Source: Fagopyrum homotropicum (lineage: Eukaryota; Streptophyta; Magnoliopsida; Caryophyllales; Polygonaceae). Taken from it: a DNA stretch of 64,000 nt. Where the stretch lies: contig BSWB01000004.1 of the NCBI GenBank assembly GCA_033239125.1, forward strand, positions 125,001,235 to 125,065,234. Reading direction: 5' to 3'. Position 1 is the first letter of the stretch, and each line of letters begins with the position of its first letter. Both the position numbers and the translations under genes were made by a program. Under the pieces are notes generated by a model. It saw only the letters and a list, made by a program, of their open reading frames with translations, was not told where the DNA came from and made no database searches. Below are positions 45,591 through 56,881 of the stretch, one piece after another.

Positions 45591-48500
45591 TTACTCGAGA
45601 ATGGTAGGAGCAATGTTCTCTACCGGCAGTTCCGGTGTGTATTTCTTCAAACGGTGACCGTTGACTTTGAAACTTCCCATTTTCTCGCTCCATATGTCAA
45701 CTGCACCATGAGGATAGATATGTTTGATTAGAAAAGGCCCAGACCAACGGGATTTGAGTTTACCTGGACATAGACGAAATCTTGAGTTGAAAAGAAGGAC
45801 GAGATCTCCGTCTTTCAGTTCCTTTGGAACGATATGCTTATTGTGCCATCCCTTCGTTCTTTCTTTATCGATCCTCGCATTCTCGTATGCGTTGAGACGG
45901 AGCTCTTCAAGCTCATTAATGTCCAACAGGCGTTTCTCTCCAGCCTCTTTCAAATCAAAGTTGAGCCATTTGATTGCCCAATTTGATGTGTTCCAACTCC
46001 ACCGGAAAATTGCATGATTTTCCAAAGACGAGATTGTAAGGTGTCGTTCCTATGGGAGTCTTGAAAGCGGTTATGTATGCCCAAAGTGCATCATCTAACT
46101 TGAGTGACCAATCCTTCCTCGTTCTAGAAGCGGTCTTCTCTAGGATTCTCTTGATTTCCCTGTTTCAGATTTCCACTTGTCCGCTTGTTTAAGGATGGTA
46201 AGGAGTGGCGATCTTGTGGGTAACCCCATACTTATACAATAGAGTTTCGAACTTACGGGCTGTGAAATACGTCCCTCCGTCACTAATAATGGTTCGGGGC
46301 GTCCTAAATCGTGGGAAGATCGTTCTATTGAAGAACTTCACTACCACCAAAGCATCATTAGTGGGAGAAGTGATTGCTTCAACACATCTAGAAACATAAT
46401 CCACAGCTAGAAGTATGTATTGGTTTCCACAAATGATGAAAAAGGTCCCATGAAGTCTACTCCCCATACGTCAAAGATTTTGACCTCTTGAATGTTGTTG
46501 AGAGGCATTTCGACCTCTTGAATGTTGTTGAGAGGCATATCATCTAACTTGAGTGACCAATCCTTCCTCTTGAATGTTGTTGGCCAAAAGAATCTGAATT
46601 GTAATACCTTTGTGCTAGTTTTGTGTGAACTAGCGTGTCCACCGCAAGGGAGTGAATGACAATAGCGGATAACGCTTTCAACCTCATCTTCCGGAATGCA
46701 TCTTCTAATCATTATGTCTGGTCCTCTCTTGAAAAGGAGAGGTTCGTTCCAATAGTATTGTTTGACTTCTTTGAAGAACTTCTTTCGTTGAGCATATGAC
46801 AATCCTAGAGGTATCTTATTGCAAATAAGTAATAAACGAAATCAGCAAACCAAGGTTCATTACCTTCTGCGATTTTTTGAAGACATTCCTCGATTTCATG
46901 TAGTTGTTCATCCGGAAAGGAGTCATTTATGGGTAAATCGTCTTCCCTGTTTGTGATGTGTGGAAGTCAACTCAAATGGTCCGCTACCGAGTTCTCGGAT
47001 CCTTTCTTGTCACGGATCTCTAGATCGAACTCTTGTAGAAGGAGAATCCATCTAATAAGTCTTGGCTTCTCATCTTTCTTTGTGAGCAAGTAGCGGACTA
47101 CTGCGTGGTCGGTGTAAACAATCACTTTCGCTCTCACAAGGTAAGAATAATACTTCTCGAAATCATAAACCACATCTAATAGTTTCTTCTTTGTCGTAGC
47201 GTAGTTTAGTTAGGCTTCATCTAGCATCTTGCTAGCATAGTAGATGACATATGTCCGCCCATCTTTCTTTTGTCCAAGAACAACTCCTACGGCTACATCA
47301 CTAGCATCACACATGATCTCAAAAGGCAAGTTCCAATCCGATGGCTGAATTATGGGAGCTGAGATTAACGCTTCTTTGATCATGTAGAAAGCATGTAGAC
47401 AATCTTTTAAAAACTCAAAAACCACATCTTTCATTAGTAGGTTAGTCAATGGTTTAGAAATCTTACAAAAGTCTTTAATGAAGCGTCTATGACCTGCATG
47501 ACCAAGGAAACTTCTTACTCCTTTCACCGATGTTGGTGGAGGTAGCCTTTCGATGGTTTCGATCTTTTCTCTATCAACTTCGATGCCACGGCTAGATACC
47601 ATATGTCCAAGAACAATGCCTTCACTAACCATAAAGTGATACTTCTCCCAATTTAAGACAAGATTAGTGTTTTCACATCTTTGAAGGACTAAAGAAAGGT
47701 TAGCAAGACATTCATCAAAGGAAGAACCATAAACTGGAAAAGTCATCCATGAAAACCTCCATTATATTCTCGATATATGCGTAGAAGATGGCCATCATAC
47801 ACCTTTGAGAGGTGCCTGGAGCGTTGCAAATTCCGAATGGCACTCGTCTATAGGCAAATGTTCCCCATGGGCATATGAATGTGGTCTTCTCTTGATCATC
47901 GGGATGAATGGGAATCTGAAAGAAGCCACTATAGCCATCTAAATAGCAAAAGTGGGAGTGTTGTGCTAACCTTTCAAGCATTTGATCGATGAAAGGAGGA
48001 GGGAAATAGTCCTTCCTTGTTGCAACGTTCAGGTTGTGATAGTCGATGCACATCCTCCATCTTATCACTGTTCTCGTAGGAATGAGTTCGTTGTTCTAGT
48101 GTTTTATAACGGTCATTCCTTCTTTCTTCTGAACTACATGGACTGGACTAACCCATTTGCTATCGGAAATAGGGAAGATAATTCTTACATCAAGAAGCTT
48201 AAGAATTTTCTTCTTCACAACCTCTTTCATGATCGGGTTTAAACGTCGTTGTGGTTCTCGTGAAGGCTTGTGGTCATCTTCCTTCAATATTTTATGCATA
48301 CATAAAGAAGGTTTAATGCCAACAAGATCATCAATAGTATAACCAAAGCTTTCTTGTGCTTTTTTTGATTCAGCCATTAATTTATCAAGTTCATTTTCAG
48401 TCAATTTAAAACTTACAATAACTGGATAAGTAGAATTCGGTCCTAAGAAAGAGTACCTTAGATGAGATGGGAGGGGTTTCAATTCTAAGATGGGGGGATC

Positions 48501-48659
48501 TTTAGAAGGTGTGTCCTGGCCTGTGGAGGAGCTTGGAGAAGAATTTGGAGTCGAAGAAGATACGTTGTTGCAAGTAGAAACGCTTTCAATCGATTTTCGA
48601 AAAGTCACAGAAGTTATAGGAAAATCGGTCGATCTGGCCCTGTTCACCCGATTTTTCAT
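45591..48659 (-). pseudogene. Athila RT-RNase H-integrase, element G
   Basis: Separate frames are RT N-terminal part (48659-48096: IKPSLCMHKILKEDDHK, SDSKWVSPVHVV), RT palm (48068-47715, with an intact FMDD motif), RT end and RNase H start (47746-47210), RNase H end (47173-46967, YTDHAVVRYLLTKKD), integrase zinc region (46802-46407), core (46467-46189, IISDGG) and C-terminal domain (46025-45591, SRWSGPFLIKHIYPHGAV). Stops and frameshifts separate them. The zinc domain has lost its CDACQR half and holds filler that includes a copy of downstream sequence (RKDWSLKLDD) and a duplicated MPLNNIQEV. Confidence 0.85.
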
Positions 48660-48776
48660 TCGATCTATAGCTATGACTTTTGCAAAATCGGCTGAATTAA
48701 TTATTTTACCCCCAAAAATCGGTCGATTTTCCTGTGACGATCCTATTTGTTCAGCTTTTTTCGTGCATTCTTCTAG

Positions 48777-50393
48777 TTATTTAAATTCATTTGTGGGATC
48801 TTCCTCCAAGGTTCTTAGTGCTCGAACCTCGATGTTGCATTCCTCCTCTTCCCCTTCATCTACAATACACAAACTAATGACTTTCTCAAGAGGATCTTTG
48901 ATTAGAATCGAACTTACCTTCTCTCTTGATGCTTCTTCATCATCGTACGCGTTGTATATGTCATCTGCCGTGGATGGCCCTATGAGCATTGAGGGGAGAT
49001 GGTATTGCACATGCTCTTCTCCAAGGTTGAAGGAGAGTATTCCATTCCTGACATCCATAACGCAACCCGAAGTTGCAAGAAAAGGCCGTCCAAGTATGAT
49101 TGGAACGGGGTGATCTAAAGGAATGCCAAGAACAACAAAATCTATGGGAATGTAAAATTTACCTAGTAAGACGGGGATGTCTTCTAGAATTCCCACGGGA
49201 TGTGTGATAGATCTATCCGCCATATATAGAGTCATCTTGACGGGTTATGGTGTTCCAAGTCCGGCTCTTTAACACAAAGCAAGTGGTATGATACTAACGC
49301 TTGCTCCAAGATCACATAGAGCTTCGTATGTGACTTTCCCGGTGCTAATAGGCGCGCAGAAAGATCCGGGATCTCTCAACTTCTTAGGCATCTCTTTTTT
49401 CATCTTTTGGATAAGTTCGGAAGACCTTCTAGTCATCATCACTTCTCCAATGTCTTCTAGCTTCCTTTTATTGGAAAGAATCTCCTTCAAGAATTTTCCA
49501 TATGCCGGCATTCCTACAATGGCATCCATAAAAGGGATATTAATATGTAATTCGCTCATAAGGTCAACAAACTTACGGAACTGTTTGTCGATCCTTTCTC
49601 TAGCACGGGACTTTGGAAAAGGTAGCGGTGGTTTGTATGCTTGAGGGGGAACATAGACTTGTGCTTTCTCCTTATTACTAGGCTCTAGCTCTTCAACCAT
49701 TGGTTGCTTTCCTTTATCCATATTGTTTGGTAGCGGATCGTTGGTTATGATTCCGCTTCTTGTAGTGATAGCATTCACTTGGCCTTTGGGATTATTTTCC
49801 GTCTTTCCAGGAAGCTTCCCTTGATCTCTTGGAACTTCTCTGGAATTGGTGAACATTTGACTTTCCAAGGCTTTTTGTGCCTTAGTAATAAAAATAATTG
49901 CACTTTCCATTCCACTCATTTTTCCGGCCAAGGCTTCGATCATTCGTTCAAGTCTATCCTTGGGTGCTGAACTCGAAGATGGTTCCTGGCTCTTCAAAGG
50001 AGTAGAAGTAGAGGAGGAATGAGGATTAAGAGCTTTCTCAGCATGGGAATAAGGGTTATCGGAATTGTTTTGGTTGGTTCTCCAATGGTTGTTGTGATTT
50101 TGGTTGTTGTTGTAGTTATTGTAGTTGTTCATGTTCCCTTGCTGATTCCCTTGATTATTTCCTCTTCCGCCATAGCTAGCATTTTGTTTCGATGCTTGCG
50201 TTTGATTCTTCAAAAGATCCTTCAAAGCCTTTATCTCGTTGTTGAGAGCGTTGATTTGATTCACGTTGTCGGTAGTAAGATCCAGCCTTGGAGTTCTTGA
50301 ACTTTGGTTCCTAGTATCGGGTCCTCGTTGGGAGTATTTCTCAACAATTTGAGCTTGTTTTTCAACAAACTCCCAAGCAACATCAACCTTCAT
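48777..50393 (-). pseudogene. Athila gag C-terminus and protease, element G
   Basis: Frame 50393-49269 covers the capsid end (VAWEFVEKQAQIVEKYSQ), an Asn-rich linker, the KLPGKTENNPKG spacer and protease DLGASVSIIPLALC. Two in-frame stops near 49270-49250 precede frame 49235-48777 (LYMADRSITHPVGILED, IILGRPFLATSG). A palindrome-rich, ATCGG-containing spacer follows at about 48600-48740. Confidence 0.8.
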
Positions 50394-50476
50394 ATCGATG
50401 AACTTTCCGGTTGAAAGGGATTGGAGTTTGAACTTGGTTTATCCATCCACACCCTTGAAATAATTTTCCAACAGCT

Positions 50477-51334
50477 TCAATTTCGGAATGCCATGATGGG
50501 GGCAATCAAAATAAGGTCATTGAATCTTTTCCATGACTTGTACAAGCTTTCGTTGTCCTTCATGACAAAGGCATTTATCTTGCCTTTCAACTCCGCTGTT
50601 TTTGATGGCGGAAAGAATTTGGTGAGGAATTTCGAAGTCATCTCCTCCCAAGTGTTTACTCTTTCGGTTGGAAGTGATTGATACCAAGCGAGCACCCTAT
50701 CCTTCAAAGAAAAATAAAACGGTCCCAAATTATATTTGTTGTTGGTTGCTCCTGCAGGCTTCATATTCTCCATGAGAATCTCATAATTCTACAAGTACTG
50801 ATGTGGAGATTCCCTCTCCAATCCTCCAAATTGACTTTTGTGGATCATAGTAATAGCTTGGGGTGAGAATCTGATATTTTGTTCGGTTGGATCGATCATT
50901 ATACCCGGACGGTGTGTTTGTTAAACGGGATCCATTCTTTCTCCCAATGTTTGTGGAATTCCCATCGGTGGATCTTCTACATAAACCCTTGGTAAAGGTG
51001 CAAGTGGTGGGACAATGAGAGGTGCTGGTGGATTTCTTGCAACTCTAGCATCTCTTTCCATCTATTCCTTTAGTAGTCGAATAGCTTCTTTCATCTTGGT
51101 CATGTCAGCTTGATGATGCTCTTCCTTAGCTATTCCTTCATTCCTTAGCCTAATGAGAGCTTCATCTTGTTCTCTCACTCGATCAAGAGCCTCATTCAGT
51201 TCAGCTCTAAGGTTAATTTCTCCATCATTGTTTGCAGCAGCAATGCTTTTAGCTTCTTTTAATCTCCTTTTGTAAGTCTTTTCAGGTTTGGGATCATAGG
51301 GTACGATTTCTTTACTCACTCGCGTCTTTCGCAT
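50477..51334 (-). pseudogene. Athila gag N-terminus and capsid, element G
   Basis: Frame 51334-51062 starts MRKTRVSKEIVPYDP, the same start as C gag, with a coiled-coil-prone region. Stops follow. Frame 50773-50477 holds the capsid core (FSLKDRVLAWYQSLP, SKFLTKFFPPSKTAELKGKI) and then a frameshift into the frame of the next entry. Confidence 0.8.
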
Positions 51335-51440
51335 AAACCTACTACAAGATCCTACAAGAACACTTCAAGAAAAGAGATCAATAGTAAAAGTAAGGAGTTT
51401 CCAAGTTAGATAACTGAAACCGAATTTGGTCTAAGCCAAA

Positions 51441-51458
51441 TTCCTGGCAACGACACCA
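51441..51458 (-). promoter_or_regulatory. Decayed primer binding site of G (tRNA-Asp)
   Basis: The site reads TTCCTGGCAACGACACCA on plus, differing at four positions from the perfect sites in A and C. The differences are mostly C-to-T or G-to-A, as expected for old methylated DNA. Confidence 0.75.
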
Positions 51459-51464
51459 AAAACT

Positions 51465-53097
51465 TGTTCGCTCCAAAGGGTGTATGAAAGTTTATAATAT
51501 TTATACCAAGAATAAATGCAATTAAGCGAACCCACAGTGTACGGATCGATTGTAATAAAAGCAAGAATTCCAAGATCGAACACAAGGATTTGGTGAAATT
51601 AAAATCAGAATTAACAAAATAACAATGAAAGATGCAACTATTGACAATGAAAAGACAAAGAAATAATTGTTTTGTAAAGATTTAGGAAAAAGGATTCTAA
51701 GGATCAAGGAATCCGATTGTGGTTTTCGATTCAAGACTTCTAAAGTTTATATGGACAGAGGTGGGATTGCTAAGGTATGTGTTCGAAAGAGGTATGATGT
51801 ACAATTAAGTCTCCACCACCCATGTCCAAACCCAAAGGCTCTAAATAAAGGATGTTGAGTCTCGATAGATAGAGGATCTAAGAGAATAGGATAATATTCT
51901 CAAAACCAAACACAAACCCAAGAGAATTAGGTTAACTCACAACGGTAAGGTTTATGGCACACTCAACCTTAATAGAGGGGTTTGAATCCTATATTACCTA
52001 GATCTTGTAATCGTTGGCAACCAAGGATGGGAATCACCGGGTAAGTCTCTTCCCACACTCGGATATAGGCTAGAAAGGTTCAACAAGGCTAGGGTTTAAG
52101 AAATCTTTAACCAAAGATCAAGGATAAGGTAACATAGGTACAACAAAAGGAAAATCGGGTTGTTCATCCCTAGAAATCGGTCGATTTCCTCAATGAACAC
52201 CCCGGTTTTTTCTTCTAAGAAGGTTAAACTCAACTCTCAGGGTCCAATTTGTTTGTGAAGGTCATTCTATTATCATCTCAACCACAATCATCAACCAATC
52301 ACCCTAGAATCACAAGGGTTTTAGCCAAGAATACACATTATCAAAATCAAAGAAGATATTAAATCAAGAAGCAAAGAACTTTTGAGAAAACTTTGAATCT
52401 TGAATAAAACCAAACCATAAACGTATGAACAATTGTTTAATCCTTCAAAACTCAAAGAAAAACTCAATAGCAAACTCCAAATTACGTTCACAAAGACATA
52501 ATATAGAATTAAACTCACAAAACTTCCAAGAACTATATTCTTGGACTAGAACTTTCGAAATTCCTTCGATCTTCAACTCCGAATGCTCTCCTCAGCGCCT
52601 TTGACTGTATACTTAGTGGTATTGGATGATTCTGAAGGTGGTGAGACGTCCCCCTTTTATAGTGTATGAGACGTGATCTTATGGTTACAATCCTACAACC
52701 AATCGGATTATATAAGATAAAAATCGGATGATCTGTGAAGGAGATCGACCGATTTATATATATAATCATCCGATTTTTGCTTCTAATCTTGTAATCTTTT
52801 AGTTCCAACTTCTATCTTCTCTTCTCTTGTGATCTTTTCTCATATCTTTTCATATCTTTTGGCTCCCTTCCTGATTCTTAATGATGTCATGCTCCATAAT
52901 GCTCCCTTTTCGTGCCACATCATCACCTTTTACCTACAATTTCACAAATAAAAGTGTGTAGACCTCTATTCTCGAAATGTATATGAATATGAACTATAAG
53001 TCATAAATTCTTCATCAAATGTATGTAAAACTGAGGTGATAGACTCGTATAATGCATGAATATGATGGTATATAATTCATGTCATCAGTACATCTGG
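51465..53097 (-). repeat. 5' LTR of element G
   Basis: The LTR is 1633 bp and runs TGTTCGCTCC...CATGTCATCA on plus. Module 1 is AAAAATCGGATGAT/ATCATCCGATTTTT (52719-52732, 52765-52778), a perfect 14-bp stem. Module 2 is near 52153-52210, with AAATCGGTCGATTT inside. A minus-strand TATA-like CTATAAAAGGGG lies near 52655, between the modules. One ACCGGGTAAGTCTC motif is at 52036-52049. Confidence 0.85.
52719..52778 (-). promoter_or_regulatory. LTR inverted-repeat module 1 of G
   Basis: The outer 14-bp stem is perfect despite the age of this element. An inner ATCG/CGAT pair lies around 52743-52754. The position relative to the TATA-like box (about 60 bp upstream in the sense direction) matches the other families. 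Confidence 0.65.
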
Positions 53098-54234
53098 GGA
53101 TGCCGACCACCTCACTCATATCGACGTCTTTAATTCTTTGTAATTGTTGTACTGACACTCCGGGCCAGTTATTTCGTTGAACTCGTTTAAGCCAAACCTT
53201 ATAAACCAAATTATTCAAAAGAAAGAAACACATTAACTATATAAAGTGGAATTGAAGCACCAAATTGAAAAGATTGTAGTTATAAATACCTAATTAGACT
53301 ATTGTTGAGGGCAAACCACATTAAGTATTTGCGGTCTGTTTTTACCTCATGTAGAAGCATGTAGTGTATTTATTGGTTGGACAACTTTAAATTTGTACAA
53401 AGACGAATAACGTCCCTAAATATACTATTTTTTAACCTTTCTTGGTCAGTGTCATTCAACCCTTCCAGTATGAAACTTATGATTTTTACACGGGACAACA
53501 CAGTCATCCGTGATGTCTCATATCTTTCGTTATCATCAAACATGTACAAAAATAGGAAAGAAAACAAGCTTGTTATATAGTAAGTGGTATTAATCTTGTA
53601 AGTCGTAATAAAAAGAATCTCAAATTATAGAGGAGTTTTGTGTATACAGTTCTTCTTCATTTACATCACTACACCCTTCTTCCTCTGACTGTGTAAACAT
53701 ACTAGAAACTCATATCAATGTACACATCAACATTCCATACCAGAAAATCATACTAGAGAAACATACCAATAACCATACAACACTCATACCAGAAAGCATA
53801 CCACTCATATCAATATACACAAAAACACATCACCAACTCATACTAGAAACTCATATTAGACATATCATGACAATATACAAACGAAACAAATCATACTAGA
53901 AAACCATATCAACTCATACTAGAACCCATATGAGAAACTCATCAAAGCCTAATATCAAACTCATACCAAAAACCATAATGCCAAAAAACAGAGTACAAAT
54001 CAGAGAGTATCATACAATATGTATCAAAGTTGTACTAACCATGTTGATTTCTTTGCTTGGGCATCTAGCAACAACGAGTTCTATGTCTTCCTCCTTATTA
54101 GACATTGGAGGTACTTTCCCTTGAGTTGTAATATATGCTTCAACCGGTGCGGGTTGAGTTGGGGTTATTAGTTGGAAGTTAGGTTGATCAGACAACGAGG
54201 ATCGTGGAGCCTTAACCTTAGATCGTTGAGCCAT
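53098..54234 (-). pseudogene. DUF1985-like gene fragment, interrupted by element G
   Basis: A first exon may start at 54234 (MAQRSKVKAPRSS) and end near 54041 at a good donor (ATG|GTTAGT). A second coding piece, about 53545-53300, reads FILEGLNDTDQERLKNSIFRDVIRL ... IHYMLLHEVKTDRKYLMWF. It resembles the N-terminal DUF1985 domain of plant Ulp1-linked transposon proteins (pattern of hhLL followed by a WF strand). An in-frame TAA interrupts it after KLSNQ. A third piece (53215-53098, VWLKRVQRNNWPGVSVQQLQ) abuts element G. The assignment is by pattern only. It could instead be another transposon-borne gene. Confidence 0.4.
53690..53960. repeat. Degenerate CATAC(C/T)AGAAA repeat
   Basis: Words such as CATACTAGAAACTCATA and CATACCAGAAA recur about every 15-30 bp, with no strict period, inside the presumed intron of the DUF1985-like fragment. 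The same word builds the foldback element at 54651-55997. Confidence 0.55.
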
Positions 54235-54909
54235 TGTGATGGTTGATTAGGGTTTATATAGTTTATGAGAAAAAAAAAACGAAATGGTTGAGAGATCGGT
54301 CGATGAAGATCAATTGATGAAGTTGATAGTTGAAATGGGAGAGATCGCCGGAGAAATAGACCTAGAAGTGGAAGAGACGATGGAAATGGGAGAGAGAGAT
54401 CCTAGTATGACTTTATGGTATTGAAGGAAGAGAAGCGAGAAGGAAGTGTAATCGTTTGTTTGAAAACAGAGGGAAGAGAGCGCTTTAGTAAAATCAACCT
54501 AATTTTTACCTAATATCAAATTATATGAGGTTAAAATAATAGGGGTACACAAAACAAAAAAAAATATAAAAAAAAAAAAGTTTATTGACCAAATTTTTTT
54601 TTTTAAAAAAAAGGTAATATATCTATCAGAAATGAAACACTTAAAAAAAATGGGAGAATTTGACATACTAGGCTTTTTTTAGTTTTTGTTTAAGAAAATG
54701 TATCCCAAATTTTTTACCACTTTCATTTAATAGTAGGTAAAAATTATTAACCCTTCTATTAGAAAGAAAGAATAAATGATGTTTGTTATTTGTTATATAA
54801 GTATAATTTTTAATTTTTAATTTTTAATTACTGAATTTGTTTTCTTTTATTATTTTTTTTGCCTTTTTTATTTATTTTTTATTTTCTTTTTTATTTTCTG
54901 AACTGAATT

Positions 54910-55118
54910 TTTCATACCGAAAATTCTCATACCGGAATTTTCATACCAGAAATTTCATACCAGAAATTATCATACGAAAAGTTCATACCAGAAATTTCAT
55001 ACCATAATTTTTTTAATACCAGAATTTTTTCCATACTAGAATTTTTTCATATCAGAATTTTTCATACCAGAAATTTCATACGAAAAGTTCATACCAGAAA
55101 TTTCATTCCAGAAATTTC
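54910..55118 (+). repeat. Minisatellite TTCATACCAGAAA (left arm)
   Basis: About ten to twelve copies of an 11-17-bp unit (TTTCATACCAGAAAT and variants) are present. They are AT-rich and imperfect. Confidence 0.7.
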
Positions 55119-55444
55119 TGAATTAAAACTAGCGGCACAATCAGCACAATCAGCACTTGATCCTTGTGCTTTCTGTCCGCTATTTATTTTTGTTTACATA
55201 ATACTTTTATTTTGAGACAATTTTAACATATAATTCTCCACTCAAATAATGTTCAACTCCTCCACGTCTTGTCAATTTGTCATTGTCAACTGGGAAAAAG
55301 AACAAGTCTTTTGGAAACCAAAAGAGACGGTGATGGACCCATTTTTGCAAACCGTCATCATATACGCAAATTACAATAAAAAAATTGCAAAATTACAACG
55401 AGCCCCCTAAAATTTGCAAAATTAAATATTAGACAATTAAAAAT

Positions 55445-55750
55445 TCATTCCGGTATGTAAATTTCGGTATGTAAATGTCCGGTATGTGAAATTCTGGTAT
55501 GTGAAATTCCGGTATGTGAAAATCCGGTATGTGATAATTCCGGTATGTGAAAATCCGGTATGTGAAAATCCGGTATGTGAAATTCCGGTATGTGAAAATT
55601 ATGGTATGTGAAAATTCCGGTATGTGAAAATCCAGTATGTGATAATTCCGGTATGTGATAATTCCGGTATGTAAAATTCCGGTATGTGAAATTCCGGTAT
55701 GTGGAAATTCCGGTATGTGATAATTCCGGTATGTGATAATTCCGGTGTGT
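55445..55750 (+). repeat. Minisatellite TTCCGGTATGTGAAA (right arm, inverted)
   Basis: About twenty copies of a 14-17-bp unit (TTCCGGTATGTGA(A)A, TTCCGGTATGTGATAA) are present. The reverse complement reads CACATACCGGAAT, related to the left arm with CA inserted and CAG changed to CGG. A long minus-strand open frame here (HIPELSHTGF repeats) is a by-product of the repeat. Confidence 0.8.
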
Positions 55751-55997
55751 GAAAAAATTCTTCATTCTAGAAAATAAATAAAAAATAAAGAAAATAAAAA
55801 AGACAAAAAAATTAATAAAAGAAAATAAAAAAAGAAATTCAGTTTTTAAAAAGCATTTGGAAGAAAGAAGAAAACAAGAGGATGGAGAAGGTTTGAAGGT
55901 AAAAAAAAATAAGAGGGGTATATTTACTTAATTGAAAAACAAAAAAGCTTACTTACTATCACTATTTCTCTAAATAGCCTACTAACCAAATTTGCCC

Positions 55998-56458
55998 AAA
56001 AAAAAATTACATACTACAACTCTGTAAGGTTCGAAGTCACCCACTGAGGGGTGTCAAATATTGCCAAGAGTCTTGTCAATAGGCCATATGCAAATTTATT
56101 TTCTCTAGCTTTGATTATAGATCTTACACAAATTTTGGGGGCTTTGTGCTATGATACTAATGACACGCCCTAGTTGACAACTGGACAGTTCTGGTATTTA
56201 TATTAAACCAATTATATATATAAAATAATTTTTAGTTTATTTTATTAAAATATATAACTTTTAAATTATTTTTTAATAAATATTTGTGTGAAACATGTGC
56301 TATAAATTAGTTAGTGGTAAGGTGAGAGACTATTAACGTATACTTAGAAAAAGTAGTTGATACATTCGATTTTCTCTGTAACTTATTACTTTTCATTTCA
56401 CAATAACGGGCAAGTTTGAAATCGGTTTTCTTGATTGGATCAACTTATTATTAAATTA
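55998..56458. other. Intergenic sequence without recognised features
   Basis: This is AT-rich sequence. I see no ORF, RNA gene or clear repeat. Confidence 0.5.
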
Positions 56459-56658
56459 CATTCCCTCTGTTTATAAATTATTATCATTTTAGTTATTTTG
56501 TCCATCACTTTACACATTTACCTTTCTAAATATTAGTACTTAATTATGATTTTTAATAAAGTAAAAACATAAAGAAATGATTAAGGATAAAATGGTAGTA
56601 TTATAATCTTCTTAACATGTTTACAAAATACTAAAAGGATAATTATCTGTGATTGGAG
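56459..56658. mobile_element. Stowaway-like MITE in the 3' flank of the beta-glucosidase gene
   Basis: This is a 200-bp AT-rich element flanked by TA (56457-56458 and 56659-56660). The ends are inverted: CATTCCCTCTGTTTATAAATT at the left, and CTCCAATCACAGATAATTATC read from the right. The inner part ATTATC-TTTTAGT-ATTTTGT is shared by both arms. The CTCCCTCTGTTT-like start is typical of plant Stowaway (Tc1/mariner) MITEs. Confidence 0.6.
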
Positions 56659-56741
56659 TATTAATTATTCTTGATTTTGTGCCAATGAGCATCCCTTCAA
56701 GAGACCGATTTGTATCATAATAGAAGATGGATACACTCCAT

Positions 56742-56747
56742 TTTATT
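56742..56747 (-). terminator. Possible polyadenylation signal of the beta-glucosidase gene
   Basis: AATAAA on the minus strand lies about 135 bp past the stop codon. This is a plausible distance, but plant signals are loose. Confidence 0.35.
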
Positions 56748-56881
56748 CTAAAACATTGGTTGATATTACAATGATGGTTTTTTTTGTAGATACATATCTT
56801 GTTTGAATTTATTGGTACAAGAATATTAATTGGCGGAAAGTAGCAAAATAGCTTGGAGATATATATCTTGGACATGATATA

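Larger units (their letters stand above)
45558..53097 (-). mobile_element. Element G: Athila-clade retrotransposon, oldest of the nest
   Basis: Read on minus, the order is 5' LTR (53097 to 51465), decayed primer site, gag, protease, RT, RNase H and integrase, cut by F 34 bp after the pol stop. The 3' non-coding region and LTR lie outside. It is the most mutated Athila here and is inserted in the DUF1985-like pseudogene; the target-duplication candidate is GTACA (53098-53102). Confidence 0.85.
54651..55997. mobile_element. TIR/foldback element, possibly MULE-related
   Basis: The left end GGGAGAATTTGACATACTAGGC and the inverted right end GCCTACTAACCAAATTTGCCC correspond over about 20 bp. Inner flanks also mirror each other: AT-rich TTTTATTTTC tracts and CTGAATTT at about 54830-54915, inverted at about 55765-55845. 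Inside, two minisatellites lie in opposite orientation. The ends resemble plant Mutator-like GGG..AATTTG termini. A-rich flanks (AAAAAAAAT on both sides) could be a 9-bp target duplication but are low-complexity. No transposase is present. About 330 bp between the arms (55120-55440) is unremarkable. Confidence 0.45.

Noticed and set aside
48490..49113. Plus-strand 207-codon frame in G
   Set aside because: It is antisense to the protease region and has no family similarity.
55445..55765. Minus-strand frame encoding HIPELSHTGF-like repeats
   Set aside because: It is a by-product of the 14-17-bp minisatellite; unit length varies and would break the frame.
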